Assembly (NCBI RefSeq): GCF_036711975.1
Contig: NC_091976.1
Span: forward strand, 2,480,001-2,544,000
Direction of reading: 5' to 3'
Source: Onthophagus taurus
Taxonomy: Eukaryota > Arthropoda > Insecta > Coleoptera > Scarabaeidae
DNA length: 64,000 bases
The stretch's first letter is position 1. Every line of letters begins with the position of its first letter. Positions 34,549 through 49,500 of this stretch are shown here, piece after piece. The notes beneath the pieces were generated by a model. The model made no database searches. It worked only from the letters and a program-made list of their open reading frames with translations, and was not told the origin of the DNA. Position numbers and translations under genes: made by a program.

Positions 34549-37500
34549 GTAAGAAATTTTAATACAATATAATGCTCAAATAGTTAAAGTTGTTCTCGAA
34601 ATAATCAATAATTAAAGATCAAATTTGGTGACTAATGTATGGATGTGAATTATGAATAATTCATAGATGAGTAATTAATGTTGAACATGCGCGAGTTTAT
34701 AGTCCAATAACATTTCCATAAATATGGTCGGGATGAATTTTTAAATTTGAGATTACAATTTGTTGTTTTTAGTTTGAATAAAATATTTAGATTTTCTCGG
34801 TATTGATTTTGAGGTATATACAGGTAACCATAACACGGAACCAAAAACTATAAGACGGGAAAATTAGAAATTTAAACTATATAAAAAAACTTCTTACTTG
34901 CTTAATATCAATTTATTCTGAACCGGTTTCGAGCTTAGCCCATCATCAACCGAATCTACGTAAAAGCAATTACATTATGATCATTTAAATATAATGAAAA
35001 ACATAATAAAAGTATTCCAATCATAAACTTACTGTCAAATAGTTAAAAAGAAACCTACGACGTCATTAAAACAAAAATTATGAAAAGAATACATATTGAA
35101 ATATATCAATCAATAATGATGTATGTTATTGTGAACAATTAAAGTTAAAAACACAGTGTATAAATAAAATTGTATAGATAAAATATTTTAAAACACTTTA
35201 AAAAGAACGAAACGCACGAAACAAAACTTGACATGAGAACGAGAAAATTAAGTAGCGATAAGTAATTTAAATCGCCAAGAAAATAAAGGATGACATGAAC
35301 TCGTCTACAAGAATTTGTGGAGATGGTCTCAAACACAAGCCTTCGATTTGCATCGTAACAAACATTATTCCAAACGGAGACAATCAACAGTTTGTTAAAG
35401 AGGAACTATTTAATTCCATCCAAAAAGTTGAAGTTCTCCGTGATAGAGACAAAGAGATTCCAATCAGGTTTTGTGGATGGTTTATGTATTGCGTTACGGA
35501 ATACAAGATGGGAAACGATTGGTTCGATGCAGAGTGTCAGCAAGGAGCTCATGGGAACGAAAAGAGAGTACACATATGAAAGAAGGAGGAATAACAACTG
35601 GAAATAATTGAGGTATACAACGAGCATGACAGTGAAATTCTACCACAAACTAAAGAGAACAAAACATACATTTAAACCAAAAATAACGGAATGTAGATAC
35701 GAACAGGAAATATGGTTACTAATAAAAAAGAAATACTTAACATATAGGCAGACCTCTTCGAAGAACTCTTAAAAGGATCAGAAGAAGAGGAAAAAGTCCT
35801 TTCCTCCTCGCAGACAAAAAAAATATCGATCATACCATATGACTCCACCCATATGTACAAGAAGGTGCATATGCCATACTGAAAGACAAATTAGTCGAGG
35901 CAATGTCGCAGTTCACCTTCTCATCTGAAAGCAAGTGTTCTCTCCATGGTCATTTCAATCAATATTATTTCAAATACAAGTGCAGGTAGTTCAGAGGAAA
36001 ATTATATTATTATGTGATATCGGTGCTATACAACGAGATGTATTTTGATTATAAAATCGTCCTCAGGCACGACTGCAACCGAAAAACTTAAATTAACTTA
36101 AAAATTAATAATAATAATAATGATATGCCTTTATTGAAAACCAGCAAGGTACAACTTAACAATACAACATAATAGAAAATAAAAATTTAATGTTGGTTTT
36201 CAAGGGACGAAGTTCAGACTGTTCTTACGAACGTCTGCTCTTCCACTTAATCCCTATTTCGAATACAAATACCAAATCACTAATAAACCAAAAAAAGAGA
36301 AAAGCAGCAATAACAAGAACAAAGGCAGAGCAAAGCGGAAGCACATTAGCACAAATCAGTGAAAAGTTGACGTTTAAAATATCTTTTAAATAAATTGAAA
36401 GATCTAGTACTAGTGATAATGGGTGTACTATTACAAGTCTTAGCAATCAAATAGGAGAAAGACCTTCGGGAAGCATGTCTCGGAAATGTTAAAACGTTTT
36501 TCCGTCGAATATTCACATTGTGAACATCTGTTCTATATGATAGTTTCTCAGCCAGATATGGCGGATACTTATAGTTAATTACTTTGAAGTACAACGAAGC
36601 ACAGTGCAACTCACGTCTCTGTTGCATATTTAACCAACCGCTGCCCATAACGTATGTGATATATGATCATATTTCCATTTGCTATGGATCATCCTTAAAC
36701 AACAATCTTGAAGTTTCTGTATCTGGCAGGCAGTCACCCTTATAAGATTAGGAGCACACAGCACGTCGCAGTAATTCATGCGACTCAGGACTAAATTTAA
36801 TTGTTTATTCAGCACATGCCTATTCCCATAAATCAATCGCAACGCAGTATACACCCCCCGCAAACAGTTACGTACATGTTGCTCAAATCTCAACCTATAA
36901 TCAATTAGCACACCCAAGTTTTTTTATAGTATCAGTTACAGGAAGAGAGCCACGCCCCCCACTAATACTGCATTATATATTTTGCTTTTTAAGGAATTTC
37001 TACCCATTTTTGAGCAAAACAGTCCCAGCAACGACTTTTGAGGGTTAAGATTCAAATTATGCTCTATACATAGGTTAGACAAAGCCCGTGTGTCCTCATT
37101 AAGTTGCTCGCACGCCTTTTTCACATCCAATAGGCGAAAATGCAAGTACAATTGCGTGTCATCCGCGTATAAGTGTATTTTACAATGTTTTAAAACAGTA
37201 TGAATATCAGCAGTATCCAGAGCAAATAAGAGGGGACCCAAGACCGAGCCATGTGGTACACCCTGCGATATTTTCAATATCGTTGACAGAGAACCATCAA
37301 AGCGTACACGCTGCGATCGACCATGTAAATAAGAAGCAACCAACTGAATAGCAGAATTTGAAAATCCAAAGTAATGAAGTTTATTAATTAGTAATTTGTT
37401 CCATTCCCAGTGAATACACGCCGAGTCGCCTCCCCGTCCTTCGGAGGGGACGTTAAGCCGTCGGTCCCGGCAACCAGTCTAACATCTCTGGTTGTCGTCA

Positions 37501-40500
37501 GATACATGTGTAGTTGGAGGTTGTGAACGTAAAAACGGGTTGAAAGCGCGTCTGCGCTCTTTGAGCGGTACTCAGCCATGCACCCAAGTTTCTGGGCGTG
37601 GGAGTACCAGCCCGGCTTGGGGGTCGTCTTCAAATTGCTGGGCGTTGGAGTACCAGCCCGGCTGAAGGCGAGGCGAGAAGCGGTATCAGCCTGATCGGAT
37701 GCCATTTTCGAACATCTTTCACTCCTCCAAATAGACCTACACATGGCCGAAGTAAACCGTGAGGATGTACAAAGGGACCGTTGGGGCCCAAGTACCAACC
37801 ACAGGTGGTATAACTAATCTCACATGAAACTACATACATACATAATTAGTAATTTATGATTTATTGTATCGAACGCCTTTGAAAAATTCAAAACCAACAG
37901 TATTGTAGCTAGTCCGCGACTCTGAGCTGCGAATATATTGTCAGTGACCTCCATCAGGGCTGTAGAAGAACTATAACCCGGCCTAAACCCAGACTGGCGA
38001 TTGGGTAATACGTTATTAATATCACAATGGCGACGAATTTGCTTAGCTAACACTTGTTCCAAAATTTTTGACATTGTTGGCAAAAGACTGATAGGTCTGA
38101 AATAAGGTATAGTTATTGTAGGCGATTTCTTTAGTAAAGGTATCACAGTAGATTGCTTCCAAATCCCAGGAAAAACCAATTGACGTATAGAAAAATATAT
38201 GGTAGAACACATGGTAATAAAAATGGTAAACAAAATTTAATAATATCGATATTAATATGACCACAACCAACCACAGTAGTTTTTATGGAGTTAATTATTC
38301 CTAAAATACTTTCTTCACTCACATATGAAAAGATCATTTCCGAACAATCACTTCTAAAAACAGAAGTACCATAAAAATTCAGCAGCTCAGCGTCACACTG
38401 ATTGGCCACAGTCACAACGCCAACAAAACAATCATTGAAGTCATCTGCAGTTACGCTAATGGACACAGGGTCACTACTGTGCTTATTGTCAATTTTTAAG
38501 CGCCAAAGCGTTCTTGAGTAATCCCGTGAGAAAGCATTTGCATAATACACCCTCTTTTCAGTCCTTACGGCATTTGTAGTTACATTTCGTAATATTTTGT
38601 ATGATGTCCAATCAGTTGTCTTTTAATTCTTTTAAATTTATGAAAGGCATCATCTCTTATAGCCATCATTGATTTTATATTATCTGTCAACCATGGACTT
38701 GCCGGTTTGGTGAAACGTTTAGTCAGCAAGGGTGCATGCAAATCTACCAGTCAGGATACTATCATTCAAGTAATTTAGTTTATCATTTACATCAGACAAA
38801 TAGTAAATATTTCTCCAAGGTATTGATTTTAAATCCGAATAAAATTACTGATAATTAATATTTTTGAGGTCTCGATATGTACGGTAAACTGCAAGCTTTT
38901 TACCAGTATCGTATATAATTTGACATGATATCAATTCATGGTCTGAAATATGCGGGACATGCAAAGTGCCTACATTGTTAATGAGATCTTTTTTCGAAAC
39001 TAATAAAAGATCAAGAAATGACTGCGATGTGCAGGTAATTCTGGTGGGCTCATCAATTAATTGATACAACCGAACAGATGCTAGGAATGACTCAAGAAGC
39101 ACCGATGATCCTGACCGAGAATTCAATAGATCAACATTTACATCCCCAACACACAACGTACAATCCGACGACGTTATGCATTCCGAGATTGAGTTCTTAA
39201 AGTTATTCATAAAGTTTGATAGATTATCACCTGGGGACCTGTAAACCACTCCAACCGCCAAGACCTGATCTTTTACTTTTATCCTTACCCAAATTATAAA
39301 ATACTATATTATAAAATAATATAGATACCCACGCCACCCTCACGACCAACACGGTCCCTTCTCACAAGATCAAACCCTGGAATTCTTACAGCATCATCCG
39401 GAATTTCACTTTTTAGCCAAGTTTCAGGTACCGCTAGCACGTCATAATTCTGAGCATCAATTAAATCAACCAATAAACTCAATTTAGAGTGATCTCACAT
39501 TTAAACGTGCAATTTTTAATATTTTAGTTTTACTGCCCGATGGCAAATTTATTCGTGCGTGTGCCCCCGCAACATCCGCCCCTGCCATTCACCAGTGCTA
39601 AATACTATTACTTACTATAAGGTCATTGCTTTTAGCTCTTAAGTTCGGAAGTATAAAACAATAACAACGGCAAAAATAAAGAAAAAAAAAAGAAAAATAC
39701 AATAATAAAATAACCAAAAATAATAATAATAATAATCAACAATTATAACAATTGTCAATTAATGTAAACTTGCAAAAATGCAAAAAAAGAAACAATTGTA
39801 TAGTGAGAACTTTAGTGATACATTCCTTTGTAGACTGAGCGATGGTTGATGCCAACACGATATTTTTTTCCCAAATTCCAGGAGATTGGATTCGTACGTG
39901 ATAACATGTTTAACGGAATTATCTTTCACCATAATTCTTCCATCATACGTCCACACCTGCTGATTTCGAAATATTTCCGTTGATTTCTGATATAATTTGT
40001 AGCGTGTAGCAGTTAGGTCCTCAGTAATATAGATTTTTGTACCTTTTAACATCTTCTTGTTCCTCATGACCAGGTTTTTATCTCGATAGCTCAAGAATTT
40101 CACAATTAAATGTCTATTTTTACCTTTTCCGACTCTATGTGAGCGCTACTAATAGTGGTAATTTTCAGCGTTTCGTTGATAACCTTGAGAATAGTATCCC
40201 CTACATTCTCATAACTCTTAACAATTAAGGTGTTAATAATTTACCATCAAGGTATGTTAAGAGGTAAAATTCATAGCAATAAGTATTTAGTAACCATAAA
40301 TTCATTCGTCCTAGACAATAATTATTAAATTCTATATAAAAAAGAGAAGCGATGTTATATAAAATTATACAAAATAAAATAAAATGAGAGGTTATACCTG
40401 ACTTACTTGGCATGGTCTTTAAGAAAAATATAAAAATATAACCAATAGAATGTTTATTAAATTAGAAGATAAGGAAACAGGATCTAACAATATTGTACAC

Positions 40501-43500
40501 TGAATTGATGAAAAAATTATACCACTCAAAATTAATATTAACAAAAACGACCGTGACATTAAAAACTTGAAATTTTGAGGGTCAAGCAGACGTAAAAGAG
40601 GAAATAACATTAAAGGCAACAAAGAAAACTACAAATTGTTCATAAAATAATTGCAGATTCTAATTTAAAACTTCCTAAAATAATGATAAATAAAGTGTGT
40701 AAATTTATTATTTGGAAAAGGGAAGCTTTTTAGAATTTAATTTAATTTTTGATGTATTTTAAAAAATATCTGTTGAAAAAATCCACTGATGTCATTCAAT
40801 AGTGGTTTTTTTGGTATTATCTTTGTTGGAATGCTTAAAAAATTCTTCATATAGGTCATCTTCATCCATGGATTTGATTTGTTAACCTGTTTTAGTAGTA
40901 TAATGTTTTCAATGTCTGCAGAGTGTTCATGTTCTTTTAGGTGTTTGAAGAAAGTAGATGAACCTCTCTCTCATTTTTGCCCGTTTGACCTATATAGCTC
41001 CCTTCACAATTCTTACAGGACATCTCATCTATTCCGCTCAATTCTAAGAAACCAAATCTATGTTTATTATTTAATAGTTGACCTGAAATTTTATTGCCTG
41101 ACCTGAACGCAGGTGTAATGTTATATTTGTTTAAATTGTTTTTGAATTTAGTTTCTAGTATTGGATTATATGGTATAGCCAGATATTGAGTCGTAGACTT
41201 TACATTTGGATATATAAGTTTATTAATGAAATATTATATATTCATTCATATTAATTTTTTATATCAGTTAAACTAAAATCATTGTTTAGACCTATTATCA
41301 GTATTTTATATAATTTGTCTACAATATTTTTCTCTTCTAGAGGCATATTTAGCTTCTATTAAACATGAATCTAAAATTGGCATGTTATGACTTAAACAGT
41401 TAAAAGGAAATTTTGAGATGGTCACATTAGTGTAGGTCTTTTTTCTAAAAATATTAAATTTAAGACCTTCTTGATTGGGATCTCTTCCCATTTCCAAATC
41501 TAAAAAATGGAATTTTCTTTGGGGTTCAAGTTCCGAAGTAAATTCCAGTTTACATAAACTATTGAAGATGTGAAGTGCTACAAGCTGAAAATGATGAATA
41601 TGTCATCAACGTATCTACCATAATAAAGGATGTCCTTGTTGATGAATTTGTGTTTATCGGTAAATAATTTCCTCTCAAATTGATTAACATATAGGTCGGC
41701 TATTATGTCCGATATAGAGGATCCCATTGGGAGCCGGTCTTTCATTCTAAATAACTCCCCGTCAAAGATAAAAAAGTTTTGTTCGCATATAATCTTTAAT
41801 GTTTCTATAAAAGTAATAATATCTTGTACTTCTATATTATTTATTGAGTTGTCTTCTAGTAGTAATCTCTGTATAGTAATTAGCGACTCGCTGATGGGGA
41901 CATTTGCGTACAAATTCTTTATATCAAATGATATAAGGCATGATTTGTTAGAAAGTTTAATATTTTTAGTTTTTTCTATTAGGTCTGAAGAGTTCTTTCA
42001 GTTTGCGATACAGGCAGTTTTGGACTTTACCGGCTATTCTACTTGTGGGCGTGTTAATATTACCTATAATGGGCCGTATGCTTTGTTCCTTTTTATGGAG
42101 TTTTATGAGGCATTTCATAACGGGGACCAAAGGATTCATAGTAATTGAATTATATGGTGTAATCCCAAATTTATTAAGTTATTAAGTATTATGATTGTTT
42201 ATCTTTAACGAATTTTCTTAATTTATTATTAAAACTTTTAAAAATTTTATTATCTAAGAAAAAATCCTTTGTCTTTTGTAGGTATTGATCTTTTCTAAAA
42301 TAATAAGCCAAGAATTTTTGTCTCCTAACGTTATTATTAATCTTTCTCTTTTGGTAGTGTTTTTGAGATTTGAAATTTGTTTAGAAGTAGAGAGGAGTTG
42401 TTGTTTTGTGTAACGAGTATTTTTGTTTATTATTATATCATTTCGACTATATTTTGTTCTCTGTTTTATTCTGTAGTGTTTTAAATTATCAATGATTTTA
42501 TGGTTATCCGCGAAAATATCTTTTAATGTCTAAAGAATTTCTTAGTTGGGTTTCCATTTTTATGGCCAGATCAACGGGGTCAAGTCCTGAGGGAAACGAA
42601 AATTTATGTCCCAATTTAAATATATTTTCTTCGTCTTCCGAAAATTTGTAATTAGATAAATTGGCATAGCGTGGTCCAAAATGAATATTGTAGAAGAGAT
42701 CAGATTGAATATTGACCTTCAAGACAGGGTTATCAACATCAAATCTCTTTATTGAGAAGCAAGGGTTCAAAATACCTCTCTCTATTTCAAGATTTTCCCT
42801 CCTTAATTTGTCTCTATTATTTAACCATAATTTATTACTGTCCATTCTTAAACATATTGGTGCCGACCCTGTTGCGCTGGATTTTTTCTCCAATTACCTT
42901 AAAGGTAGAATTCAATCTGTCTGTGTTGACGGTAACGTTTCGGGACCTTTGGAGATTGAGTCTGGGGTGCCGCAGGGCTCGGTATTGGGGCCCACCCTGT
43001 TTAAGATTTATACTATAAATTTTAATAGTTTTGTTGATTTTTATAAAATTCATTATTATGCTGATGACACTCAGATCTATCTGTCCTTCCCTGAAAGCCA
43101 TTTTGAAGAAGGACTTAATGAGTTCAAGCGTGATCTGTTTAGTATTGTCAGTGGGGCTCGGGAATACTGTCTAAGAATTAATGAAAGGAAAACTCAAATG
43201 ATCCTATTTGGTCCTACTAAATTGAAAAAAATCTTTATCGACAGATTCTATCACATTTCGCTGGGAAATGTGCCTCTTCCTCTGAGTGGGTCTGTTAGGA
43301 ATCTTGGCCTAATTATTGATGAGTCACTAAACTTTAGGGAACATGTTAATATGCTGTTGAAGCGGGCTTATGGCTCTCTGAGATTGATTTTCAGTAATCG
43401 ACATTGCCCTGATAATTCTGTTAAAAAACTGTTTTGTGACTCTCTCGTCTTATCACATTTTAATTATTGTGATAACATTGATGATTCATTTATTGACTCC

Positions 43501-46500
43501 CGCCATCAACAGAAAATTCAAAAGCTCCAGAATTCCTGTGTCCGGCTGATCTTTGGGTTAAGAAAGTACGATCATGTCTCTTTTGCTTTTAAGAAACTTA
43601 AATGGATGAATATGAAGTCGCGTCGGTGTGTTCACAAAGCATGTTTTTATTATAAGATTATTACGGAGCGGAGCTCCCCTTATCTATTCGACAGAATTAA
43701 CTTTAGAACGGACGTACACAATGTCAATATCCGGTTCAGGGGTAGGTTAACTCCTCCTTCCCATCGTTTGGAATTTTTTAAGAGATGCTTCTCATATCAA
43801 ATTACATCTGTTTATAATAATCTTTCTAAACATTTAGTGGGTCTACCCTTGAACCGATTTAAGAAATCTTTGCGGGACTGGGTTTTGGGTGTGTGACTGT
43901 GGGCTTGTGCTTGGTGGCCTCGGGGGATGAGATTCTTGTATGATATCATTTGGACACTCTATAGTATAGTATGTGTGGCTAACTATTGTGCATGTTCGAC
44001 ATTAGCCTATGACGGTGCTCAGTTGTCATTGAATTTTTTTTTTAGTTTATTATTGTTTTTGATTTGGGTTTGAGTGGTAGAACAGGTGTTACCTGAACTT
44101 CGCCTAAATTCAGGCTTTAATGTATTTTATTTTACTTTAGCATGTACTTATCATTTTCTTTACCTTTGTATATGTATAATATTTTTTTCTTTTTAAGTTT
44201 GTACTTGATGAAGCCTGAATAAAGTTATTATTATTATTATTATTATTATTACTTCCCCTTCCCTTATTTCTATTATATTGTGCCCTGTGAGCAAAACTGT
44301 CAACGGTATGATTATTTTTGCCTCTATCTAATAAATTTTTTACATTTTTAATACATTTACAGAAGCTATTGTTATTACAGGTGCATTTACTCTTAAAATC
44401 TTTGTTAAGGTTATTAGCTTTTAATCGATTAAACCTATCTGAGTTAACTGTATCTTTAATTAACCTAGTCATTTTATTATCCTTGCCTACTCTATCTTTG
44501 ATTGTTTTACAAAATGCTTCTTCTTGAAACTTACATAACAGTTCGTCATATTCTATAAAATGAACAGGAACACCTATAGTATACAATATAGGAATTTCAA
44601 TACAGAATGATGTTCATCTTATAACTTGTAGAGCTGTCTCAACCTTTTTCTTATGAGTCTTCTTTCTAGATCCATTTTGTAGCCTTTGAAGTTTGATGGT
44701 ATTTTAATTTTGAATGATTACTTCGTTATCGATGGCACTATGTAGGAACTTGATGTTATCTTCATTTTTTATCCTTTTCAGAATGGTACCTTTTAATGCT
44801 CCAAACATAAAAACATTTAGACCTATTTTCAGTATTTTATATATTTCGTCTACAATATTATTCTCTTCTAGAGGCATATTTAGCATTCTATTAAACATGA
44901 AAATAAAATTGGCGTGTTTATGACTTAAACAGTTAAAAGAGAATTTTGAGATGGTCACATCAGTGTAGGTCTTTTTTCTAAAAATATTAAATTTATTCTC
45001 TTCCTATTACCAAATCTAAAAAATTTAATTTGGACTATTTTATAATCGAAATACACCTCGATTTCACATAATAATATAATTTTCATCTAAACTACCTGCA
45101 CTTTTATTTGATCTAACCTTCTCATCTGGTAGCATTGATATTTTTAACTCTCAGGAAAGTTTCATGTAAAGTCATAATTTATAAGACATAGAGATCGATC
45201 CGGACATCTGGAACAATATTCAATAAGTTAACGCAGATCCTGGCATTCACCGACGGCATAGATATTACAGCAAGAACACAAAACGAGATGAAGGTGGCCT
45301 TTACAAGGTTGAAAACAGAGACGAAGAAAATGGGCTTAAAGATAAATTTTGGAAAGACCAAACATATGGTGGAAAAAGCTGGTGGTGAAAATATGGCAGA
45401 TCATATGGAAGTTTGGGATGACTAGATAGACACTGTTAGCGATTACGTATGCTTGGAATCCCTGATGAAAAATAAAAATTCTGCGGAGACATAAAGAAGA
45501 GCATAACCTAAACCAATAAACGCTTCCATGGACTTAAAAACAACTTCACATGTAACCAAGAAAAATCAAATTAGTTCTACATAAGACATTAGTACGATCA
45601 ATACTTACCTATAGGCGCTAAGAAGATTCGATAGGAAAATCTTTAAAAGAATATATGGGGCTGTTAATGACAATGATGTCTGGCGGCGGTGTTACAACTT
45701 CGAGTTGTATCTCCTATATTACGAACCAGAAATAGTTCAATTTTTCAAAGTTCAAAGGTTGAGATGGATTGACCATGTAGCCCAGCATGAACATAAAAAG
45801 TACCACATGAATTATCTTTATTCTTTGATTTGTCTATGACTTGTGAGTATAAGATTGGTTGGAAGGCGGAAGAGACGATTTCTGGACGATGTGGAGGAGG
45901 ACCTAAGATGACTGAAGGGCGGAGATAGGAGACGACTGGCTAAGGAGAGACTAGTAAATGCATTCCGTAATAAATAGTGATCCACGTTTTATTAATAACA
46001 TTGTCTGGAGTGATAAATCACTCATAACCTGCATGAATGTATAATTTAATACGCTAAAGGTTTCATCAAACTTAAGGCTGGATTTAAAAAAAAATTCTAC
46101 GGCAGTTTGCTACATTTGTTTATGAAAACGAATATAAAACATACGCATTTATGCCAGCAATATTTAACAAATTAAACATCACACATGGCCATTTTTTAGT
46201 AATGCGAGTAACCGTCTAACTGGCTCACACTTTATCTACAGTGTCAACTCCACCTTTTGGCGATGGTTTTTTCGTCATTGTGCATCGTGGAAAGGCGAGG
46301 AACGGCTTCATTTTCGTGTGGTACATAAGAAATCAACATTTTATTTGTTTGAAATCCAAATCTAGAATAAATCATCTAGAATAAAAGTGTCATGGCGCAG
46401 AATGGTTCAACATTGTCCGATCTCGCCGGTAAAACTTGCAAAAGATGCAATAAAATTGCTCTGACGGGTCTTAAGTGTATTAATTGCGGTGTAGTGTCGC

Positions 46501-49500
46501 ATCATAGTTGCGTAAAACATTTAAAAACCGTTAAAATAATTAACGAAACAACAATAGCCTGTTGTGACGGTGTAATCGAACCGGTAAAAACTGACGAGGA
46601 ACTTGAATTATCGTTCGGGAGTGCGGTGGATGTGCATGAGGAAAATAACTTAAAGGACTTAACGCACCTAAAAGAACTTCTGAAACACAAAGATATTATA
46701 ATAACTGATCTACGTGAATATATTGATTCACTTAAGAAACAGATATCTTTATTAAATATACTCGTAAATAACAAGACGCCGGCTTAGAAAAACCTGTCTC
46801 ACATTGACAAACAACAACAGGGCGATAACCCCACAGATGTGAATGTGAACGTGCCGTATGATTTAAAAAACAAAAAAACGTCAACAAAGATAGAATCCAA
46901 CCTTTTGGGAAAGGATTCGATCCAAACAAGTAAGAAAGGAGGAAAAAATAGTGAAGTGAGGGTAAATAGTTCTAAGAGCGCCAAAACTTCGGATAACGTG
47001 AAGAAGGCTTCCGCATCAGAATCCACAGCTTCAGCAACCAGTAATAATCACGGAAAAAAGAAGAATTTTAGTAAACGTAAGAATTCAGCACGCATCACTG
47101 GTACTGCCGAGGTAACAGACAACGAAATTATTAAGGCAGCAGAAAAAAAAGCCTGGCTCTATGTAGGAAAGCTAAGCAAGGAAACCACAGCAGAAAAATT
47201 ACGACAATACCTCACGGCCCGAGTTCCACTTGAATCTGTTATAATTGACGAAATTCCGAAAGGCAACGGAAACGAAAGTCTGGCAAAGTCCTTTAAAGTA
47301 GGTTTTGACTTTCACCTACTTGACGATCTTACAAAACACGATCTCTGGCCGAAAGGTGTAGTAGTCAAACCCTTTCGTTTTTTTCGAGGGCAACGAAAGA
47401 ACCAATAAACACTGGTTAGTAGTCATGAATATCAATACTCAATCATTAAATAATAAAATTGATGCGTTTGAAACAGTGCTAAATGAGCACAGAGTAGATG
47501 TAGCGTGTGTCACCGAGCACTGGTTACATGCAGAAAAGGTTATCGCCACAAATACTCATAAATGGGCTTCACTGTACTGTAGAACACACAAAAGAGGCGG
47601 GGGCGTGGGTATTCTGCTGAGAACCGGTATAAAATACAAGGAACTGAGGTATGTTAAAGACAAAAGTATTGAACAGCACATTGAGGCGTCAGCAGTTGAA
47701 TTAACAGGCAGGAAGATGATAATCCTGTCCATCTATAGGTCTCCTGACGGCGACATAAATACCTATCTAAGTGCCTTAAACGAGATCCTAACTCACATTG
47801 ATGAAAATTATCCAAACTATAAACTTATAGTATCAGGAGACTTCAATATCAATTTTCTGCATGAAAGTGTCAATAAAGCCGACCTATTAGAATTGATGAG
47901 GGAATTTGGACTGCAACAAACGTTTGACTCACCCTCTAGAGTGAATAGAAAAACTAGTAGTTGTATTGATAATATATTTTGTAACCTAAATAACAATTGT
48001 CTAAGAAACACCACGATGCAGCTGCACATCGGTGACCACTACGGACAAATACTGATGATAACCAACAAAGATCTAAAAAAGGAAAAAACACAGAAAATTA
48101 AAAAAAGAATTTATAACGATAAGAACACTCACTTTTTTAAAATCGCTCTTTCCACAGTGGATTGGCAGCCTCTCCAAAAATCCGAGAACGCAGGTGAGTT
48201 GTATGATGTTTTTCATAATATATTCTGTGCAGTCTTCGATGATTGTTTCCCGTTTGCCTATAAGAAAAAACGGAATACTAAGTTTAAAACAATTTATATG
48301 TCTAAGGAGACTAGAAATCAAAGGGACACACTAGATCTTTTGAGGTGGCTAGCCTCTGTAACTAGGTCCAGAGAATCCTACGACAAATATGCTCAATGTA
48401 AACAAAAGTACTTTGATCTCTTAGAGAGCGAAAAGAAAAAACACTACACGAGAAACATTTTAACGGCCGATAATAAACAAAAAAAGATGTGGGAGGTTAT
48501 TAATAAGGAACGATCCTATCATCATGCACAAAAAGAAGTAGGAACGAATTTAACTGCACAAAACTTTAGTAACTACTACGCTGAAGAAGTTGAAAAACTG
48601 GTAAAGGGTTTGAATCCGACAACGACGAGTTCCAACGTTTACGTAAAGAATACAGCAAGAATTTTTTCAAAAAGTCTTTACTTTAGTCCCTGTACCAAAG
48701 ACGAGATAACAAATATAATTAATCATTTAAAAACCAAAAAGAGCGAAGATGTCTATGGACATTCAACAGCTGTTGTAAAGAAAGTTGCGAATGAAATCTC
48801 TGAACCGCTTTGTATGGTTTTAAACAAATGTATTGAAGAGGGAGTTTTTCCCGAAAGGATGAAACAGGCCAGGATCGTTCCAATTTACAAAAAAGGAGAT
48901 GACAACGATTGCTCAAATTACAGACCGATTGCCCTCCTTCCAGTGTTTTCGAAAATCTTCGAAGAAGTAATAAAACGCCGACTAATCAGCTACTTACAAA
49001 AAAATAAAATATTTGACGACAGCCAACATGGTTACAGGACCGGAAGATCGACGATCACAGCTGTTACCAGAATGATACGCGATGTCACGGAAGCTCATGA
49101 CAATCGAGAAAGCGTGGCAATGACCTGTTACGACCTCACCAAAGCTTTTGATACGGTGGACCATAATCTATTACTGGATAAGCTCGCCTTTTACGGCGTA
49201 CGGGGATCAACACTAAGTCTAATGAAATCGTATCTGAGTAACAGAACACAATATGTCGCTTGGAATGGTTCAATATCCGATGTGAAAAACAATAGATACG
49301 GTGTACCCCAAGGATCAATCCTGGGACCGATCTTATTTATACTGTATATGAACGATCTTCCTCGAAACATAAAAAACTCAGAAACGTATCTATATGCGGA
49401 TGATACGTCGTTCGTAGTAAAAGGGAAAACGAGAGAAGAAACACAATTGAGAACTAACGATGTCTTAGAAGACGCGTCTGATTGGTTGCGAGCGAACAAG

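Noticed and set aside
37388..37839. 136- and 69-codon minus ORFs
   Set aside because: They read antisense across the 445-bp insertion and its GC-rich unit; no protein similarity.
42712..42822. First 37 codons of the 394-codon ORF
   Set aside because: Antisense Penelope sequence fused in frame to the LINE by the insertion, not part of the LINE protein.
44205..44225. cttgatgaagcctgaataaa, similar to the hammerhead core
   Set aside because: It is the 3' UTR end of the nested LINE with a poly(A) signal; no stem or GAAA follows.
44137..44264. Asn-rich C-terminus of the 149-codon minus ORF
   Set aside because: The poly-Asn comes from the antisense (tta)n tail of the nested LINE; the real Penelope sequence ends before it.
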